A stretch of DNA of 64,000 bases, taken from assembly GCA_963921425.1 (NCBI GenBank), contig OY992833.1, positions 31,730,698 through 31,794,697 of the forward strand, in the 5' to 3' direction. Positions 37,702-50,319 of the stretch are shown piece after piece. The translations under genes were made by a program, and so were the position numbers. Origin of the DNA: Dryas octopetala (taxonomy: Eukaryota > Streptophyta > Magnoliopsida > Rosales > Rosaceae). Under the pieces are notes generated by a model. It worked only from the letters and a program-made list of their open reading frames with translations. It did no database searches and had not been told where the DNA came from. How positions within the stretch are numbered: the stretch's first letter is position 1; every line of letters starts with the position of its first letter.

Positions 37702-40700
37702 ATGGATTCCTCCAACAAAGGACTCGAAAATAATGTAGCCGCCGGGAAAACAAATGAGGCGCCGGAAAATTGGGTTTTCTCAGAAAGCCCCAGAAAGTGC
37801 GAGAAAATAGACGGAAATTTTGTTGACGAAAAGAATTCAAATTCAAATTCAGCCTCCGACGACTGCGCTGAACCAAAACTGAAAAATGAGGAGGAGAGGG
37901 AGGGAGGATTTTCGGAGATTTATATTGCGGTTAATGGAGATGCTCACATCGAAGACCGCCACGACGACGTTTCGCCCTCCTCGATGACCGAAAAGTCGGA
38001 CGAGTTTCTAACCGTTTCGCCCGAAAACCCCGAGCACGTCAAATCACCCGTTTCGCCCGATGCAATGGGAGACGTTGGGATCCTCCGACCTCATGAAAAG
38101 CTCCCAAAGCCAGAGGCACCGCCTGGCCTATATACCGCTCCTCCGCCGTCATCGCCAGACGACAACGTTTCGACTAACCAGAAATTCGCAGTCGCTATGC
38201 CGGAGATTGGGAAGTTCATCCGAGAGAGAAGCATCAATTTATCCGCGGCGTTCGTGAAGAGACTATCGTCGCTGAAGGAGAACAACAACGACGCCGAAGA
38301 GTATCCGAAATCGAAGGCGGACGTGACCGAGTTCAATCTCTCCGGTCTCAAAGTGACCGTGAAGCTCAAGAGCGAGCTCGAGGAACATTTACAGCAACCA
38401 TTCAAAGGTCGAATAAGCTTCTACTCTCGGTCGAATTGCAGGGACTGCACGGCAGTGCGAAGGTTTTTCAGAGAGAAGGGACTGAGATTCGTGGAGATCA
38501 ACGTCGACGTGTACCCGGAGCGAGAGAGAGAGCTCGTAGAGAGGACAGGGACGAAGTCCGTGCCTCAGATGTTCTTCAACGAGAAGCTGTTTGGGGGTTT
38601 GGTGGCGCTCAACTCGTTGAGGAACAGTGGCGGATTTGACCAGAGGTTGAAGGAGATGCTCGGGCCCAAGTGTCCCGACGACGCGCCTGCGCCGCCCGTG
38701 TACGGCTTCGATGATCTTGAGGAGGAGCAGGAATCGACGGACCAGATGATCGGGATTGTTCGCGTTTTGAGGCTGAGATTGCCCATTCAGGACCGTCTGA
38801 TGAAGATGAAGATCGTCAAAAATTGCTTCGCCGGGAGTGAGATGGTAGAGGTCCTCATTCAGAACTTGGACTGTGGACGTAAAAAGGTACGGACCTCACT
38901 CGACCAAATCTTTTTTGTTCGTTATTGTCTGTGTGGCGGTCCACTATAAGAACTGGACTCGCGGCTTCATGTCCTCTAGTTTTTTATAAAAATCAAATGA
39001 ATCGTATCGTGCAGTCCGCGGGACCATTTGGTTACAGTGTGCTGCGTGTTACTTGAATTAGTTGCTGCGTATCGACTATCAAGTCGCTGACCAGCGGTAG
39101 CCTACTGCTTACGAAACAATAAAAAATATCAGTAGGAAGCAACTCATAAAGAATTCAGCGATAGTGGGCCACTGGGCCTTAATGCCTTATTGTCTTTTCG
39201 GATAAACCTAGGCACTTACTTGGCGTCTGGAATAAAATAGAAGACCATAGCCAAGTAGCCAACATCAATGATGATAGGCATGCAGGCGATATAATTAATT
39301 AATATTTAATACAAATACCATATAATCAATAAACTAATTAATTAACATTTTATCTAATTGCATAATATTGGTTACCAATCCAAACCTACTTGCCTATACT
39401 TGTATATTTGTTTCATTGACTTTAGTAATTTAGTCTAATTTTATTTAAGCTCACATCACATGTTGAATAAAGTAGAGGATAATTAGTTATTAAGTGTATG
39501 AAGACAAGTGGTTGAAATGATTGCTTAGAACTACTGGTTTTGTAGCCAACGTGTTGAAATGATTGCTTAGAACTGCTGGTTTTGTAACCAACGTGTTGAA
39601 ATGATTGCTTAAAACGGCTGGTTTTGTATCCAACGTGTTGAAACGATTGCTTAGAAAGCAAGAAAGGTCGGGACGCCATCAATGGATGTTTGAACCTTGG
39701 TGGGGTCCCATTGATTATGATGTAGAACACAGTCACACACGCTGAGTCTGTTGTTTGGCTCCTTCCCACCGATCTCGCGACAAAGTAAACGCGTAATGTG
39801 TTTGACATCGCAATTTCTGGGGCTCTTCGGGCCCCAAATTTGATCCTTTCCCAGATTTGCATATAGGAATTTCCAGTGTTGAATGAATCCTCTCCTAGTT
39901 AATCTCCTAATTCATCTAAGCTTTTAATTATAAAGTGTCATATGTACATTCTAAAATCCTATGGTTCAAAATAAAATTAAGCATTTATCTCTCATTTAAT
40001 TTGTATAACTTCATAAAAAATAAAAAACAAGAGTATAATGGCTCTGAGACTTCCTTTTTTTCTCATAATTTCGGCCCTGCATAGAGCCTTGGCTGCCATA
40101 GTTAACTCACTTTTTCTCTCTTGACTCTCTCCTCTTCAGTTCTCTCTCCTTTGATCCTATGCAAAGTCCTTTGACCTCTCCCAATTCTATAAATTCTAAC
40201 ATTTAGTCTTTCAATATATGATTTGTCAAGCAAGAAAGGGAGGAACATGAGAGACAATGAATGGTGCAGGACTGTCACTCATTAGTACAAGCCTAAATTA
40301 ATTTAATGGAATGTTGTTGATGAAACTGCTGGAAATAGAGAGTTGTAAGTTTGTAACCCCAAAAGAAAAAATAAATAAATAAAAAAGCTAAGGAATTGAG
40401 GAGGTGGCTGAAGCACTGCAAGAGATATTGAAAAAGAATTGGGAAAAAACTTTAACCTTTCAAAATTGAGTTCTTTATCAGGTTATGATTTTTCAATTTT
40501 TAATGTTAGCACACCCACTTCAACATGGGTTAATTAGATGAAGAAAAAAACTAAAAGAGATTTTATTCTCCATTCATCAAAAGTCTAAATGGAGAGAGAT
40601 TTTAGATTAAATCATTCTTTCGTTTTTCATTGTTTAAATCTCAGATGAACAATATTTAGGTTTAAGAGAGAGGTATTGCAGATGACAAGATGGAAAAGGA

Positions 40701-43367
40701 GATGAGTGGACAGTGGCAATAAGGAAGGAGATGACATTTGCCATCAAAAAATTAAGAAAAAAAGAAAATCTCAAAATTATTGTAAATCGTTGGATCTTAT
40801 AATGGGCACATGACACTTTATAATTAAAAGCTTAGATAGGTTAGGAGATTAACTAGCTTAGGAGAGGATCCGGATCAGGATCCGTGTTGAATATATCAAC
40901 ATATTTCACATTAATTGCTAGAAATTTAAACACGCTTTCAAAACTACTACTATATTAATTATGACAGATAATCACTTTTTTTTCTTAAAAGAAAACAATA
41001 AATTATATTTGGAATTGGAAATTTATAAATTTTAATTTGGTTGTTGACTTCTTCACTAAGTTGGGAATAATTCCATCTTATCCAAGTTGGATAGCCAAAA
41101 TTTTGAACGAGTCGTTGAATCTTTTCAGTCCATGTTTAGATACATATGAGGCATAACACAGTTATTGCACTTTTTCTCTTTAGTGAAGAATGAAAAAGTG
41201 ATGTGACCTCAGAAAATTGGATATTGACGAAGTATCAAACTATAATCATTAATTATGTTCATTTTAACCATCAAGAATTTGAAGGGTTTAAGTCCTACAA
41301 TCTTAGAAGCATCTTGTTCGTTCTTTTTACTGCTACATCTTTGTGTAGTAGTATTGTGGACCTTGTGGTCTATATCTGTGTTTTGACTGCTGTCATGTGA
41401 ATCATTAATTTCTCTTAAAAACAAAAGCTCTATCTACAACTAAAAGTTTTCTGTCCAGCGTGGATGCTAATGAATTGTATATTACAATTTACTAAACATG
41501 CAGGCAGTTGAGATTGGAAGGCAGTTGGCCAGGAAGCACTTCATTCATCATGTCTTTGGGTGAGATAATGATCTCTTGCACCAACTGAAACTAAAGACAT
41601 TAAGATATGATTTCATCAATTAATCCCCGTTTGCTCCTTTTGTATTTGTGTAGGGAAAATGATTTTGAAGATGGAAACCATTTTTATCGTTTCCTTGAGC
41701 ACGAACCCTTTATTCCCAAGTGCTTTAATTTCCGAGGATCTATAAATAATGGTGAGCCCAAGACTGCAGCTAAAGTTGGTCAAAGGCTCACCAAGATCAT
41801 GTCTGCCATACTCGAGTCCTATGCCTCAGATGACAGGCGCCATCTTGATTACATTGGCATAAGCAATAGTGAGGAATTTCGAAGGTAAGATCAGTTAGTA
41901 TTTTTCTTGGATTTACTTTGTTCTTGACTTTCATGTGTATGTCTAATTTAATTTCACTGACTATGCTATAAACAGTTTACTATTCTGATTCAATTAGATA
42001 GATAAGCTATTCACTAGTAACTAGTAAGCTATATGCAAGGACAGTTCCCCCAATTTTGTTTCACATTGCATATCTCTACTAATCGAAATATGATGAAGTA
42101 GTTTCCTCTTTGAAGGAAATAGTTGGGTTGGTGTCAGTTGCCATAATGAAAATTTTGAGAGCCTAGACTATTGATAAAATATTCTTACTTATTATGTGTT
42201 TCATCTGCAGTCTCAATCATGGGAGCTTCTGTTTTAAGTTGATTCCTTCCTTTTCCTAAATGCAGGTACATAATTTTGGTTCAAGAACTTCACCGAGTAA
42301 ACCTTCTTCAACTGTCGCAGGATGAGAAGCTAGCCTTCTTCTTGAACCTCTACAATGCCATGGTCATCCATGCAGTTATCAGGGTAGGGTGTCCACAAGG
42401 TGTAATCGATAGGAGGTCCTTCTTTTCTGACTTTCAGTATTTAGTTGGAGGCCATCCTTATTCCCTTAGTACCATCCAAAATGGGATCCTTAGAAACAAC
42501 CGGAGACCTCCTTATTCCTTGGTCAAGCCCTTTGGCAATGGAGACAAACGTACAGAGGTAAACAACTTAATTGATTGATTCTTCTTTCTTATCCCCCAGG
42601 CCTTGGACAATATAACAGTACAAGAATAAATTTGCTTGCACTTGCATCATCAAAGAGTTTGATCACATTCTATTTCTTAATCGAGAGTTTTGAAAGTTCT
42701 TGTTGGTGGTTGGAGGACAAGATAGTTTGAAACTTCCAACAGCCATATCCCTGCAAGAAAACGTGTTGCATTTTTTTGTTTGCATACATATTGTATATGG
42801 AGCATGGACAAGAGCACTAATAAGTTCCATTCTCATCCAATAAAATCCAGCTTGCTTGCGCTAAAGTGAATCCATTAATTCACTTTGGACTCTGCAACGG
42901 GGCAAGGTCAAGCCCAACGGTAAGGTTCTTTTCACCTGAAGGAGTCGAAGCTGAACTAAGATGTGCAGCAAGAGAGTTCTTTCAAAGTGGCGGAATGGAG
43001 GTGGACTTGGAGAAGAGGACTGTGTATCTCACCCAAATTATGAAATGGTGAGTAGTGATCCAGGTCGTTAACCTTTGTAAGCAATTATAATGGTTAGACA
43101 ATGCTGCTGTGTATGTGTTATTTTCTTCATATATTATCCACATGATCATATGTCATGATGCAGAACCTATAATACTAACAAGCTTTACTTTGTATAAAAA
43201 AAAACTTGTGCAGGTTCAATGGTGATTTTGGACAAGAAAAAGAAATTGTAAGGTGGATCCTCAATTACTTGGATGCAACCAGAGCAGGTCTTTTGACACA
43301 TCTTTTGGGTGATGGAGGACCTATAAGCATCGCATACCAGAACTATGACTGGTCCATGAACTCTTGA
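37702..43367 (+). CDS. Glutaredoxin-DEP-DUF547 multidomain protein
   Basis: Exons 37702-38886, 41504-41559, 41654-41884, 42266-42557, 42851-43047 and 43214-43367; all GT-AG and in frame, 704 aa. The first 205 residues are acidic and low complexity with Ser-Pro sites. Residues 236-325 form a glutaredoxin fold: GRISFYSRSNCRDCTAVRRF with a CRDC active site at 246-249, then TKSVPQMFFNEKLFGG. Residues about 350-440 are a DEP domain (RLRLPIQDRLMKMKIVKNCF, then GENDFEDGNHFYRFLEHEP). The C-terminal part is DUF547 (DEKLAFFLNLYNAMVIHAV, then DFQYLVGGHPYSLSTIQNG). This three-domain order is known in plant proteins; a biochemical role is not established. CxxC suggests dithiol redox or Fe-S chemistry, and DEP suggests membrane or G-protein contacts (family inference). 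Intron 1 (2.6 kb) carries a minisatellite and a Mutator-like element. The start follows a C/T-rich leader; in-frame upstream sequence looks like UTR. Confidence 0.94.
39511..39660. repeat. 42-bp minisatellite, three and a half copies, intronic
   Basis: Copies start at 39511, 39553, 39595 and 39637 with the shared text GTTGAAATGATTGCTTAGAA, then CTGGTTTTGTA and CCAACGT. The last copy is truncated. The unit is 42 bp, a multiple of three, so the minus strand shows a repeated 14-residue false frame (KQSFQHVGYKTSSS). It lies in intron 1 of the glutaredoxin-DEP-DUF547 gene. Confidence 0.9.
39885..40884. mobile_element. Mutator-like non-autonomous element (1,000 bp) in intron 1
   Basis: Flanked by a perfect 9-bp direct repeat GTGTTGAAT (39876-39884 and 40885-40893), the size made by Mutator-like transposases. 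The terminal inverted repeats are about 60 bp. The left end reads GAATCCTCTCCTAGTTAATC and the right end, reversed, reads GGATCCTCTCCTAAGCTAGTTAATC apart from a 12-bp GGATCAGGATCC extension. Both continue through CTAAGCTTTTAATTATAAAG and TGTCAT. The interior is AT-rich and has no transposase or recognisable gene. It sits within the long first intron of the glutaredoxin-DEP-DUF547 gene without harming the splice sites. Confidence 0.82.
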
Positions 43368-43820
43368 CAACCCCATATGGTGCCATTGTTTAAACTGAAA
43401 CTTATCTGAAATGTTAACTTGCATTGATTGGCAAGGCAGATATATTGTATATAATACCTCAATTTTGGAAAGAGAAATAGAGGAATTATTGATTTAAATG
43501 TTTTGTGAACCTTTGTTGCAAAGAGAAAAAAGGGGGGGACGGGGAGTGTTATGGAATATTGAGCTGATCGTTCAAAAGAGAGAAGCAATGTAATTGGGAT
43601 CCAGCAACACTTTATGTGTTGTATTCAGTTTTTTGTGATAAAAAGTGTGTAACTATATGCCTTGTAAGTTATTGCTATGTATTCAGCTTTGCGGCCTTTG
43701 GACAGCAATGCAAGGCTAGTTTTGGGTCCAGCAGAAAGCATTTGTTCTAGTGGGCTTGTAAATGTAACCTCCAATCTTCTTTCCCTACACCCCTCAAATT
43801 TTTGCCTCTAAATATTCTAT

Positions 43821-44486
43821 GGGGGGGGCTATTCCCACCAGCCAAAAATGCTGAGTTCACCACCCCATTAATTTTTTACCCTTTTTTGCCCATTTTGCCC
43901 CTACATAAAAAAAAAAACCTCACCCTCCAATTTTGGCCGGCCACCCTCCCCGCCGCCTGCGCGACCCACCCAGCTCTCCCCGCCGCCGGCGCGACCCACT
44001 CCTCCCCTTCGCCGGTCGACCCCGCCCCTCCCCATCGCCGGCGCGACCCACCCAGCCCTCCCTGCCGCCCGATCTCCCTTCTCTCTCTCTCTTCCCTCTC
44101 TCTGCGGGCGGGCTGGGGATGGGTGCGACGGGGGCTGGGCTTGGGGATGGGTGTGCGGGCGGGCTGGGGATGGGTGCGACGGCGGCGGGGCTTGAGGTGA
44201 GGGGGTGCGGGCGGGCTGGGGATGGGTGCGACGGGGGCTGGGCTTGGGTGAGGGGGTGCGGGCGGGCTGGGGATGGGTGCGATGGCGGCGGGGCTTGAGG
44301 TGAGGGGGTGCGGGCTGGCTGGGTAGGGGTGGGCTGGCTGGGGGCGGGCTGGGGAGGGGAGGGGATCGGTGGGGGAGTGGTGGCTGGGTGGGGGAGGAGG
44401 AGAGGAGGGCAAAATGGGCAAAAAAGGGCAAAAAATTAGGGGGGTGGTCAACTCAGCAAAATGGGGTGGTCTGAATAGCCCCCCCC
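43821..44486. mobile_element. GC-rich Mutator-like non-autonomous element (666 bp)
   Basis: Flanked by a perfect 9-bp direct repeat ATATTCTAT (43812-43820 and 44487-44495). Terminal inverted repeats are about 75 bp, beginning GGGGGGGGCTATTC and containing TGCTGAGTT, ACCACCCC and TTTTTTGCCCATTTTGCCC on both ends. The interior is strikingly GC-rich: CGCCGGCGCGACCCACCC motifs on the left and a minisatellite of GGGCGGGCTGGGGATGGGTG units from about 44103 to 44300. That composition leaves four of the six frames open for 120-190 codons, but they encode only Pro/His/Arg or Gly repeats. It lies 450 bp after one gene and 315 bp before the next. Confidence 0.82.
44103..44300. repeat. GC-rich minisatellite inside the Mutator-like element
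   Basis: About four imperfect units containing GCGGGCGGGCTGGGGATGGG, TGCGACGG and GGGCTTG, spaced about 50-65 bp apart. G-runs on the plus strand could support G-quadruplexes (inference). Confidence 0.75.
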
Positions 44487-44801
44487 ATATTCTATTTCTG
44501 TCCTCAATTGTGTAAAAAAAAAAAAAAAAAAACCCAGACAGACCCTCCCATACTAGACCTGCTCAAGTTTTAAGATAGTGAAGGCCCAAAATCCAAAATT
44601 CAAGAGAGAAAAATCTTAAGCTGGGCCTTGGTTTGCTTATCAGATCCCACGTCAAATATCGAAATGGCCCAGTCTAATAATCTGATTCCCTCCTCTTGTT
44701 CCCGCCAAGAAACCTGAAAAGGCGCAAAAAAAATAAAATAAAATGATGAGTTATATATTTAAAAAGCAGCAGACGAGTAGAAGAAGCAAAATCAGAAGAA
44801 A

Positions 44802-47039
44802 ATGGAGAAGGCACCGGCAACCGGATGCTACAAGTGTGGACGACCAGGCCACTGGTCACGTGACTGCCCTTCCTCCGCCCCTACCCCCAATTCTAACCCT
44901 GATTCTGATCCAAACCCAAACCCTAACCCTAAGTCTACCAATTTCAAGAGGGGTAGTATTGGTAGCGGAGGCGGCGATTCAAAGGCGAAGAAGGTTTCGG
45001 CTCCGAAGACTAAGCCCAAGCTGACCCCGGAGCTCCTTCTCTCAGATGATGGCCTCGGCTACGTCCTCCGCCACTTCCCTCGCGCCTTCAAGTACCGTGG
45101 TCGCGGACACGAGGTCGATCTCTCTGATATTTCTATTCCTCTTCCCCTTTTTTTTTGTTAAATCAAATTCATTAAATCAATTGAAAATTATTTGCATTTA
45201 TTTGCAGGTTAAAGACTTGGGGAACCTAATTGGGTTGTACTCTGAATGGCACTCTCGTTTACTCCCGTATTACTCATTTCAACAGTTTGTACATAAGGTC
45301 GAACAGGTTGCTGCGACTAAACGAGTAAAGGTATCTAACTCTACTCTTCAGTCTTGATTTCAGATGCCATTGGGATTTTGATTCGGTTTTTCATTCTTCT
45401 TTTTTTTTTTTTTTCCTTTCTGCACATTTTTGAGTAGTTGTCTCTTAGAGAATTGAGAGAAAGAGTTGCCAGTGGAGGAGATCCATCAAAGTTGCGTGAA
45501 CCGCCTGTTGAACAAGGCATTCCAAATGATCAACAGGGTATGCTGCAGGTTTCTTTGCACAGTTTAGATGCTGCCGCTTAATGCATTTCAATTGTTTTTG
45601 TTGCTTGAATCCATCCCCTCTTAAAAAAAATGAAAGAAAAGTATTTTTTTTGTTCCTTGAAAGTATAACAAAGGATTAGAGATATTTTCCTTATGATATT
45701 TGCTGTAGTGGTGGTTCATGTCAAAGCTTTTATTTACTCAAATTTCAGTTTGAATTTTCATGTAAAAGTTCTCTACATTTAGACTCCTATTTGTAATTGA
45801 TTAATGGATTCAGGTAACACATAAAATTAATCTGTCCCTTTTAATCAATGAAGAACCATTAAGGGAAAATACTGACCGTAGGTGCCATGCCTATGAATTT
45901 GTCTTTTTCTCTTCTCTTTCTAATTTCCTAGAAATTTCCGCCATCTGTAACGGACAAACTGACCTCGTTTGAGCTTCATTTATCCTTCAAAGTCCTGCTT
46001 TGAAAGCCCTACAAGTTGATTGGAATAATCGACTGATTAGAAATAAGTTGAGATATCATTTGAAATAATTTAATTATAAGTTTTTGGATATCATTTGATA
46101 TTTTTTTGGCACAACTATTGTTTTTTCTGTTCCCCTGTTGAATTCTGTTCTGGTTTTTTTCCTGCAGAAACCTTGAACCATGAGGGACCATTTCATCACC
46201 AAAGAGATCCGCCTTCAGGGAACCATGATGTTGATGATATACATGATATACAGGAAGATATGCTTAATGAAATTTACGAGAAAGCCACTGAAGTAAGTGT
46301 TATTTCATTCAATTTAGTTTATTCAAGTTTTCTTGCAGTTCCGATAAAAGTTCCATTTGTCAGTAAGTATTCACTTGTCTTGAGCATTTACTGAAGATAA
46401 CCATCACCAAATTCTTTTGAAATAAGAAATATAAAAGACATTTCACTAAAGAATAATGATAGAAAAACCAGTAAAGTTGGCATTTCACTGAACAATATTG
46501 TTGCTTATGCTGTCCCTAGTTGAAATTTGGTGGTGTTTTTACTTTGTTTTCTTTTCATTTCTTGTATGTCCATGTACATTCTGCACTGGCACACCCAACT
46601 GTAGAATTGTATACAAGAACCTTAGTGCTTAAGGAACCATCAGTTGAAGATTTAATTGAGAGAATTATGGTCTTGAAATGCTTAAAAGAATATTACCCGT
46701 TGGGTTACCTTATCTCACATTATTAAGTCATTAGCCAACTGTTTAAAATGAAAATAGAATCTGCGGGGTGAAATGAATTTTGCAAAGTTTGATGGTGCTC
46801 CTTTGCTTTGCTAATTGTAGGAACCTTCTGAGACCTTGAATTGTGATATGGTTGCTGCTAGTGCTAGTATACCTACAGCAGGTAGTTTTCAGAAAGAATT
46901 TACCTCTCAAGCGCCAAGTAATGAAGTTATTGAAACCAGTGAAAACCAGATGACAGATGAACAGAAAGCACGAATGGAAGCTAACAGATTGAAGGCACTT
47001 GAGAAAGCTGCAGCTCGCCGCCAATTGCAGGCGGCTTGA
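44802..47039 (+). CDS. TIPIN/Swi3-type replication fork protection protein with CCHC zinc knuckle
   Basis: Exons 44802-45113, 45208-45330, 45438-45537, 46168-46292 and 46821-47039; GT-AG and in frame, 292 aa. A zinc knuckle CYKCGRPGHWSRDC (C9-C12-H17-C22) opens the protein. After a Pro/Asn-rich linker comes the Swi3 domain: PELLLSDDGLGYVLRHFPRA, then KDLGNLIGLYSEWHSRLLPY and FQQFVHKVEQVAATKRVK. In yeast and animals Swi3/TIPIN pairs with Timeless (Tof1) at replication forks, stabilising stalled forks and checkpoint signalling in the nucleus. Plant homologs carry an added N-terminal CCHC knuckle, seen here. The C-terminal half is acidic and variable, ending in a helix (DEQKARMEANRLKALEKAAARR). 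The start is the first ATG after a purine-rich leader; the GC-rich Mutator-like element lies 315 bp upstream and may touch the promoter. Confidence 0.93.
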
Positions 47040-50000
47040 TTTTCCTGAGATGTAGTGTCGTTTTATTTAAAGTTATGTTGTAGTTTTCCTTTGTTAATTC
47101 TGTTGGGCTTTTTCTAATGAGAACATCTTCTGGCCAAAAAAAAACCCATTAAATAGCATCCAAAAAGCTTCGTGGCCCTGCGAGCACAATCACTCGAAGA
47201 TTAATTGAGAGGATTATGGTATTCAAATAGTTAAGGGAATACCCATTGAAATTTTATTTCACACTATTATTAAGTTAATTAGCTGGCTATTTACGCACAG
47301 CAAAAGCCAGCTACTTTAAAATGAAATAGTATCTGCTGGATGAAATTAATTTTTGTATGCTAAAACTGGTAATTATTCTAGAATCTAAAGTATGATTTAT
47401 TTATCTATATTTATAAAAAAATTCTTCAGTGAATAAAATGTTAAAAGTAACACAGACAATTTTGAAGCTATTTAGTATTTTATTAAGAATTTTATATTCT
47501 CAACATTAAAGAAAGGCTGTACATTTTTTATGGTAAAGAAAAGTTTAAAATATTTAAATTTACACTTGCTAAAAATAAGGAGATCACGAGGTTGTTGACT
47601 CTCTATATAATAATGAATGAATGCCCGTGCGAAATTTAAGACTATAGCCAGTAATACAATATGAAGGAGACACCATCTCGTCAAGAATTGTACAACTACA
47701 ATCCTATCATTCATAAAAATTAATCGTTAATGTTGCTACTACATCATGGACACCAAATTTGATGCTCCTACTTAGAAGTTAGAAGTTTACCATAAATATT
47801 TTGAGTAACAATTTTTTTCTATTATTGTACTTTCCTTTTGTGTGTACAAGTGCAACAACCCTTTTTCTATTCAATCATTCTATGTACATGATGCATTATT
47901 ACTTTCTACATCAATATTATTTGAAAATTCAAAAATAAAGTTACAAGTCACAACATGCTGTCCTTTTGCACGGGGTTGGCTAGTCATTATCATACTCAAT
48001 TAACACTTTATAACCTGGAAATATACAACATATTACATATCAAATCAAAATTCAAAAGTATAGTTAATGATTACTTAACAAATAATGTGATATCTAGCGA
48101 TTAGTTATTTGTCTAATGTTTTACTATATATCTATAATGTAAGTTTTTAAGGAACAACACAGATGAGCACTTATTGCACTTGACAATTGAATTTAATACA
48201 ATGAATAAGACAATGTCTCTCTCTTATATTGCTCAAAATTTATTTCTCATTCAATTAACTCTGTCTATTATAATAATAAAATTTTCAAAATTTGAATTAG
48301 ATCACTCATTCATTCATATGACTTTTCACCTAATTACCAACAATTATGATCCAAAATTTGATAACATACCATACCACTATAGAAAATTAATTACTCATCT
48401 AATAATGTAATCATTGTTGGTTTACTGAATCAATCAAGCAAAATTATATAAATCATCCTAAAAAGAAGGTGGTTAGCACTCACTAGATACTTGGGTGAAT
48501 CAGATTATGTATGTGGAGTCCTAGATCTCCGGCAGCATAGTCGGGTGAGTCGTCTCGTCAGACGAAGAAGGAAGACCACCGGCAAGCAACGCCAACTGGC
48601 ATGACTCATGATGAGTTGTTGACAACATACATACCCATACACATTGGAATAACGTGACCTCCTCAACTACACCTAGAGTCTACTGATGGTGCATCTTTTT
48701 GCCACGTGTGCATCAATCTTCTGTTTTGAATTTGTATGAGATGAGAGGAAGGTGTGTGTTACAAATTCACAATAATAACTTCAACCCACTGTGGCCTGTG
48801 TCATGGCCTCTGCTCTGTGGCCCATTTAATTTAATAATTAATGGGGGCACTCCCTTTTGCCTTCAATTCATTCACCCATTCTCCGAGTTAAAAACACACC
48901 CCTCTTCTGTTTTTGTTCTCACTCAACACTTATCTCTCTCCTGCATTATTATTTCATCAGAGATCAGACTCTATATGCATGCAGAGTACAGATCATAGAT
49001 GCATATAATGCATTATGTGCCAAAAACAACATGCACTGTTTGATCTTTGAATTAATGCATTTTATGTAGCTGGATTTGGTATTTTGGTATTTTGGCTAGC
49101 TACTACTAGCTACTAGCTGCTTAAATTGCTTTTCATTTATTTTATTTTATAAAATCTTTTTTGTGCACCGTTTAGTTCATTGAAGGAGGTTTTGATCTTT
49201 AATCTGATCGATCTCTGGCATGGATGTATCATTCTTCTAGATTGATAATGTTCAAGTGATTTTTCTGGGAGATTTGAGATTTCCTTCAAGTTTCAGCATC
49301 TGGGTCACTCATCACTCTGCTGAAGAGAAAGAAAAAAAAAAAAGGCTTTTGTTTTGTTTTGAGTTTGCATTTCACAGTTTCATTGAATCATTCAGATGCA
49401 AACTAGCTGTTGAAAGTTGATGAATACGAAGCAGTACTTGTAACTTGGGGGGTGAGTAAGTTTTGGAGTATTGGATCCCAATATCCCATGCCTTTGAGTT
49501 TGGGAGGTTTCAGAGCTGCTGAAAAGGGTTTGAGCAGCCCAAGAGAGGAAAAACAAAGAGAAAAATGAAAAAGGGATTTTTTTATTTTATTGGGTTCAAT
49601 AATGCCTGCAGTTTTAAGAATATAAAAATCATGGAGAGGAGAAAAGAAACTTTATTTCTCGTCTGCAAGTTCTGAGCTTCGTTCACGTGAAGCTTACGCT
49701 GTAATGTCCGTGAGTTTATCAAATTGCAAACAACCAACCAGTCCGAGAAACGATGCCAAACCCCACTGTTTTGGTGTCTCCTCCTCCATTTGATCACTAG
49801 TAAGCAATTCAGTACCCAGAGGCAGAGGCGCTCACCAATGAAGCTCTTGCACCTTAAATGCTCTACACTCTGCATTCTGCAACTACTATAAGCATCTGGG
49901 AGTGATCAGTGGGTAGCATTCCGCTCTGCCCATGTGAGTAGATTCTAGTGTTCCAGTCAAAGAATGAAGCTTGCTCTGAAAATGAGTCAAATCGGCGAGT

Positions 50001-50319
50001 TGATGGTAGATATTGAAGAATTGGGTGTAGAAGGTGATTGGGTCAAGTCTACTGTAAATGTACCAAAACAGTAAGAGACACAAAAAGGAAAGTGAAGTGG
50101 GGGCTACTCAAAAAGGAGAACTGGCCCTTTTTGTTTCGACATTGAAGATTCCATATTAGGATTCTAAAGTTTGAAACTTTGAGTTGGGGGCTTTCTCTTT
50201 CTGATGCCGCTCTTTATGGGAAACCAAATCAGCAAATCCAAGTTCAAAGATTGCATTTTTAATAACATCTTGGTCTGACTAACCAACCCATCGATCTCTA
50301 ATCCTCAGATTTTGATCAA
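47040..50319. other. Intergenic, no gene recognised
   Basis: AT-rich for the first 1.4 kb. Motifs TGCCCGTGCG (47,625) and TTTTGCACGGGG (47,970) hint at an eroded transposon between them but no boundary can be set. The 48,600-50,300 part is less AT-rich and includes CT-rich stretches likely belonging to the promoter and 5'UTR of the receptor-like gene. No protein family is seen on either strand. Confidence 0.5.

Noticed and set aside
39422..39862. 146-codon minus-strand frame with a repeated 14-residue unit
   Set aside because: It is an intronic 42-bp minisatellite read through; no start context, no family.
43876..44451. Long open frames (up to 191 codons) on both strands in the GC-rich block
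   Set aside because: They arise from a stop-poor GC-rich minisatellite inside a transposon; the translations are Pro/His/Arg or Gly repeats with no family resemblance.
47600..47990. Possible element between TGCCCGTGCG and TTTTGCACGGGG motifs
   Set aside because: The inverted similarity is about ten bases and no flanking duplication is visible.
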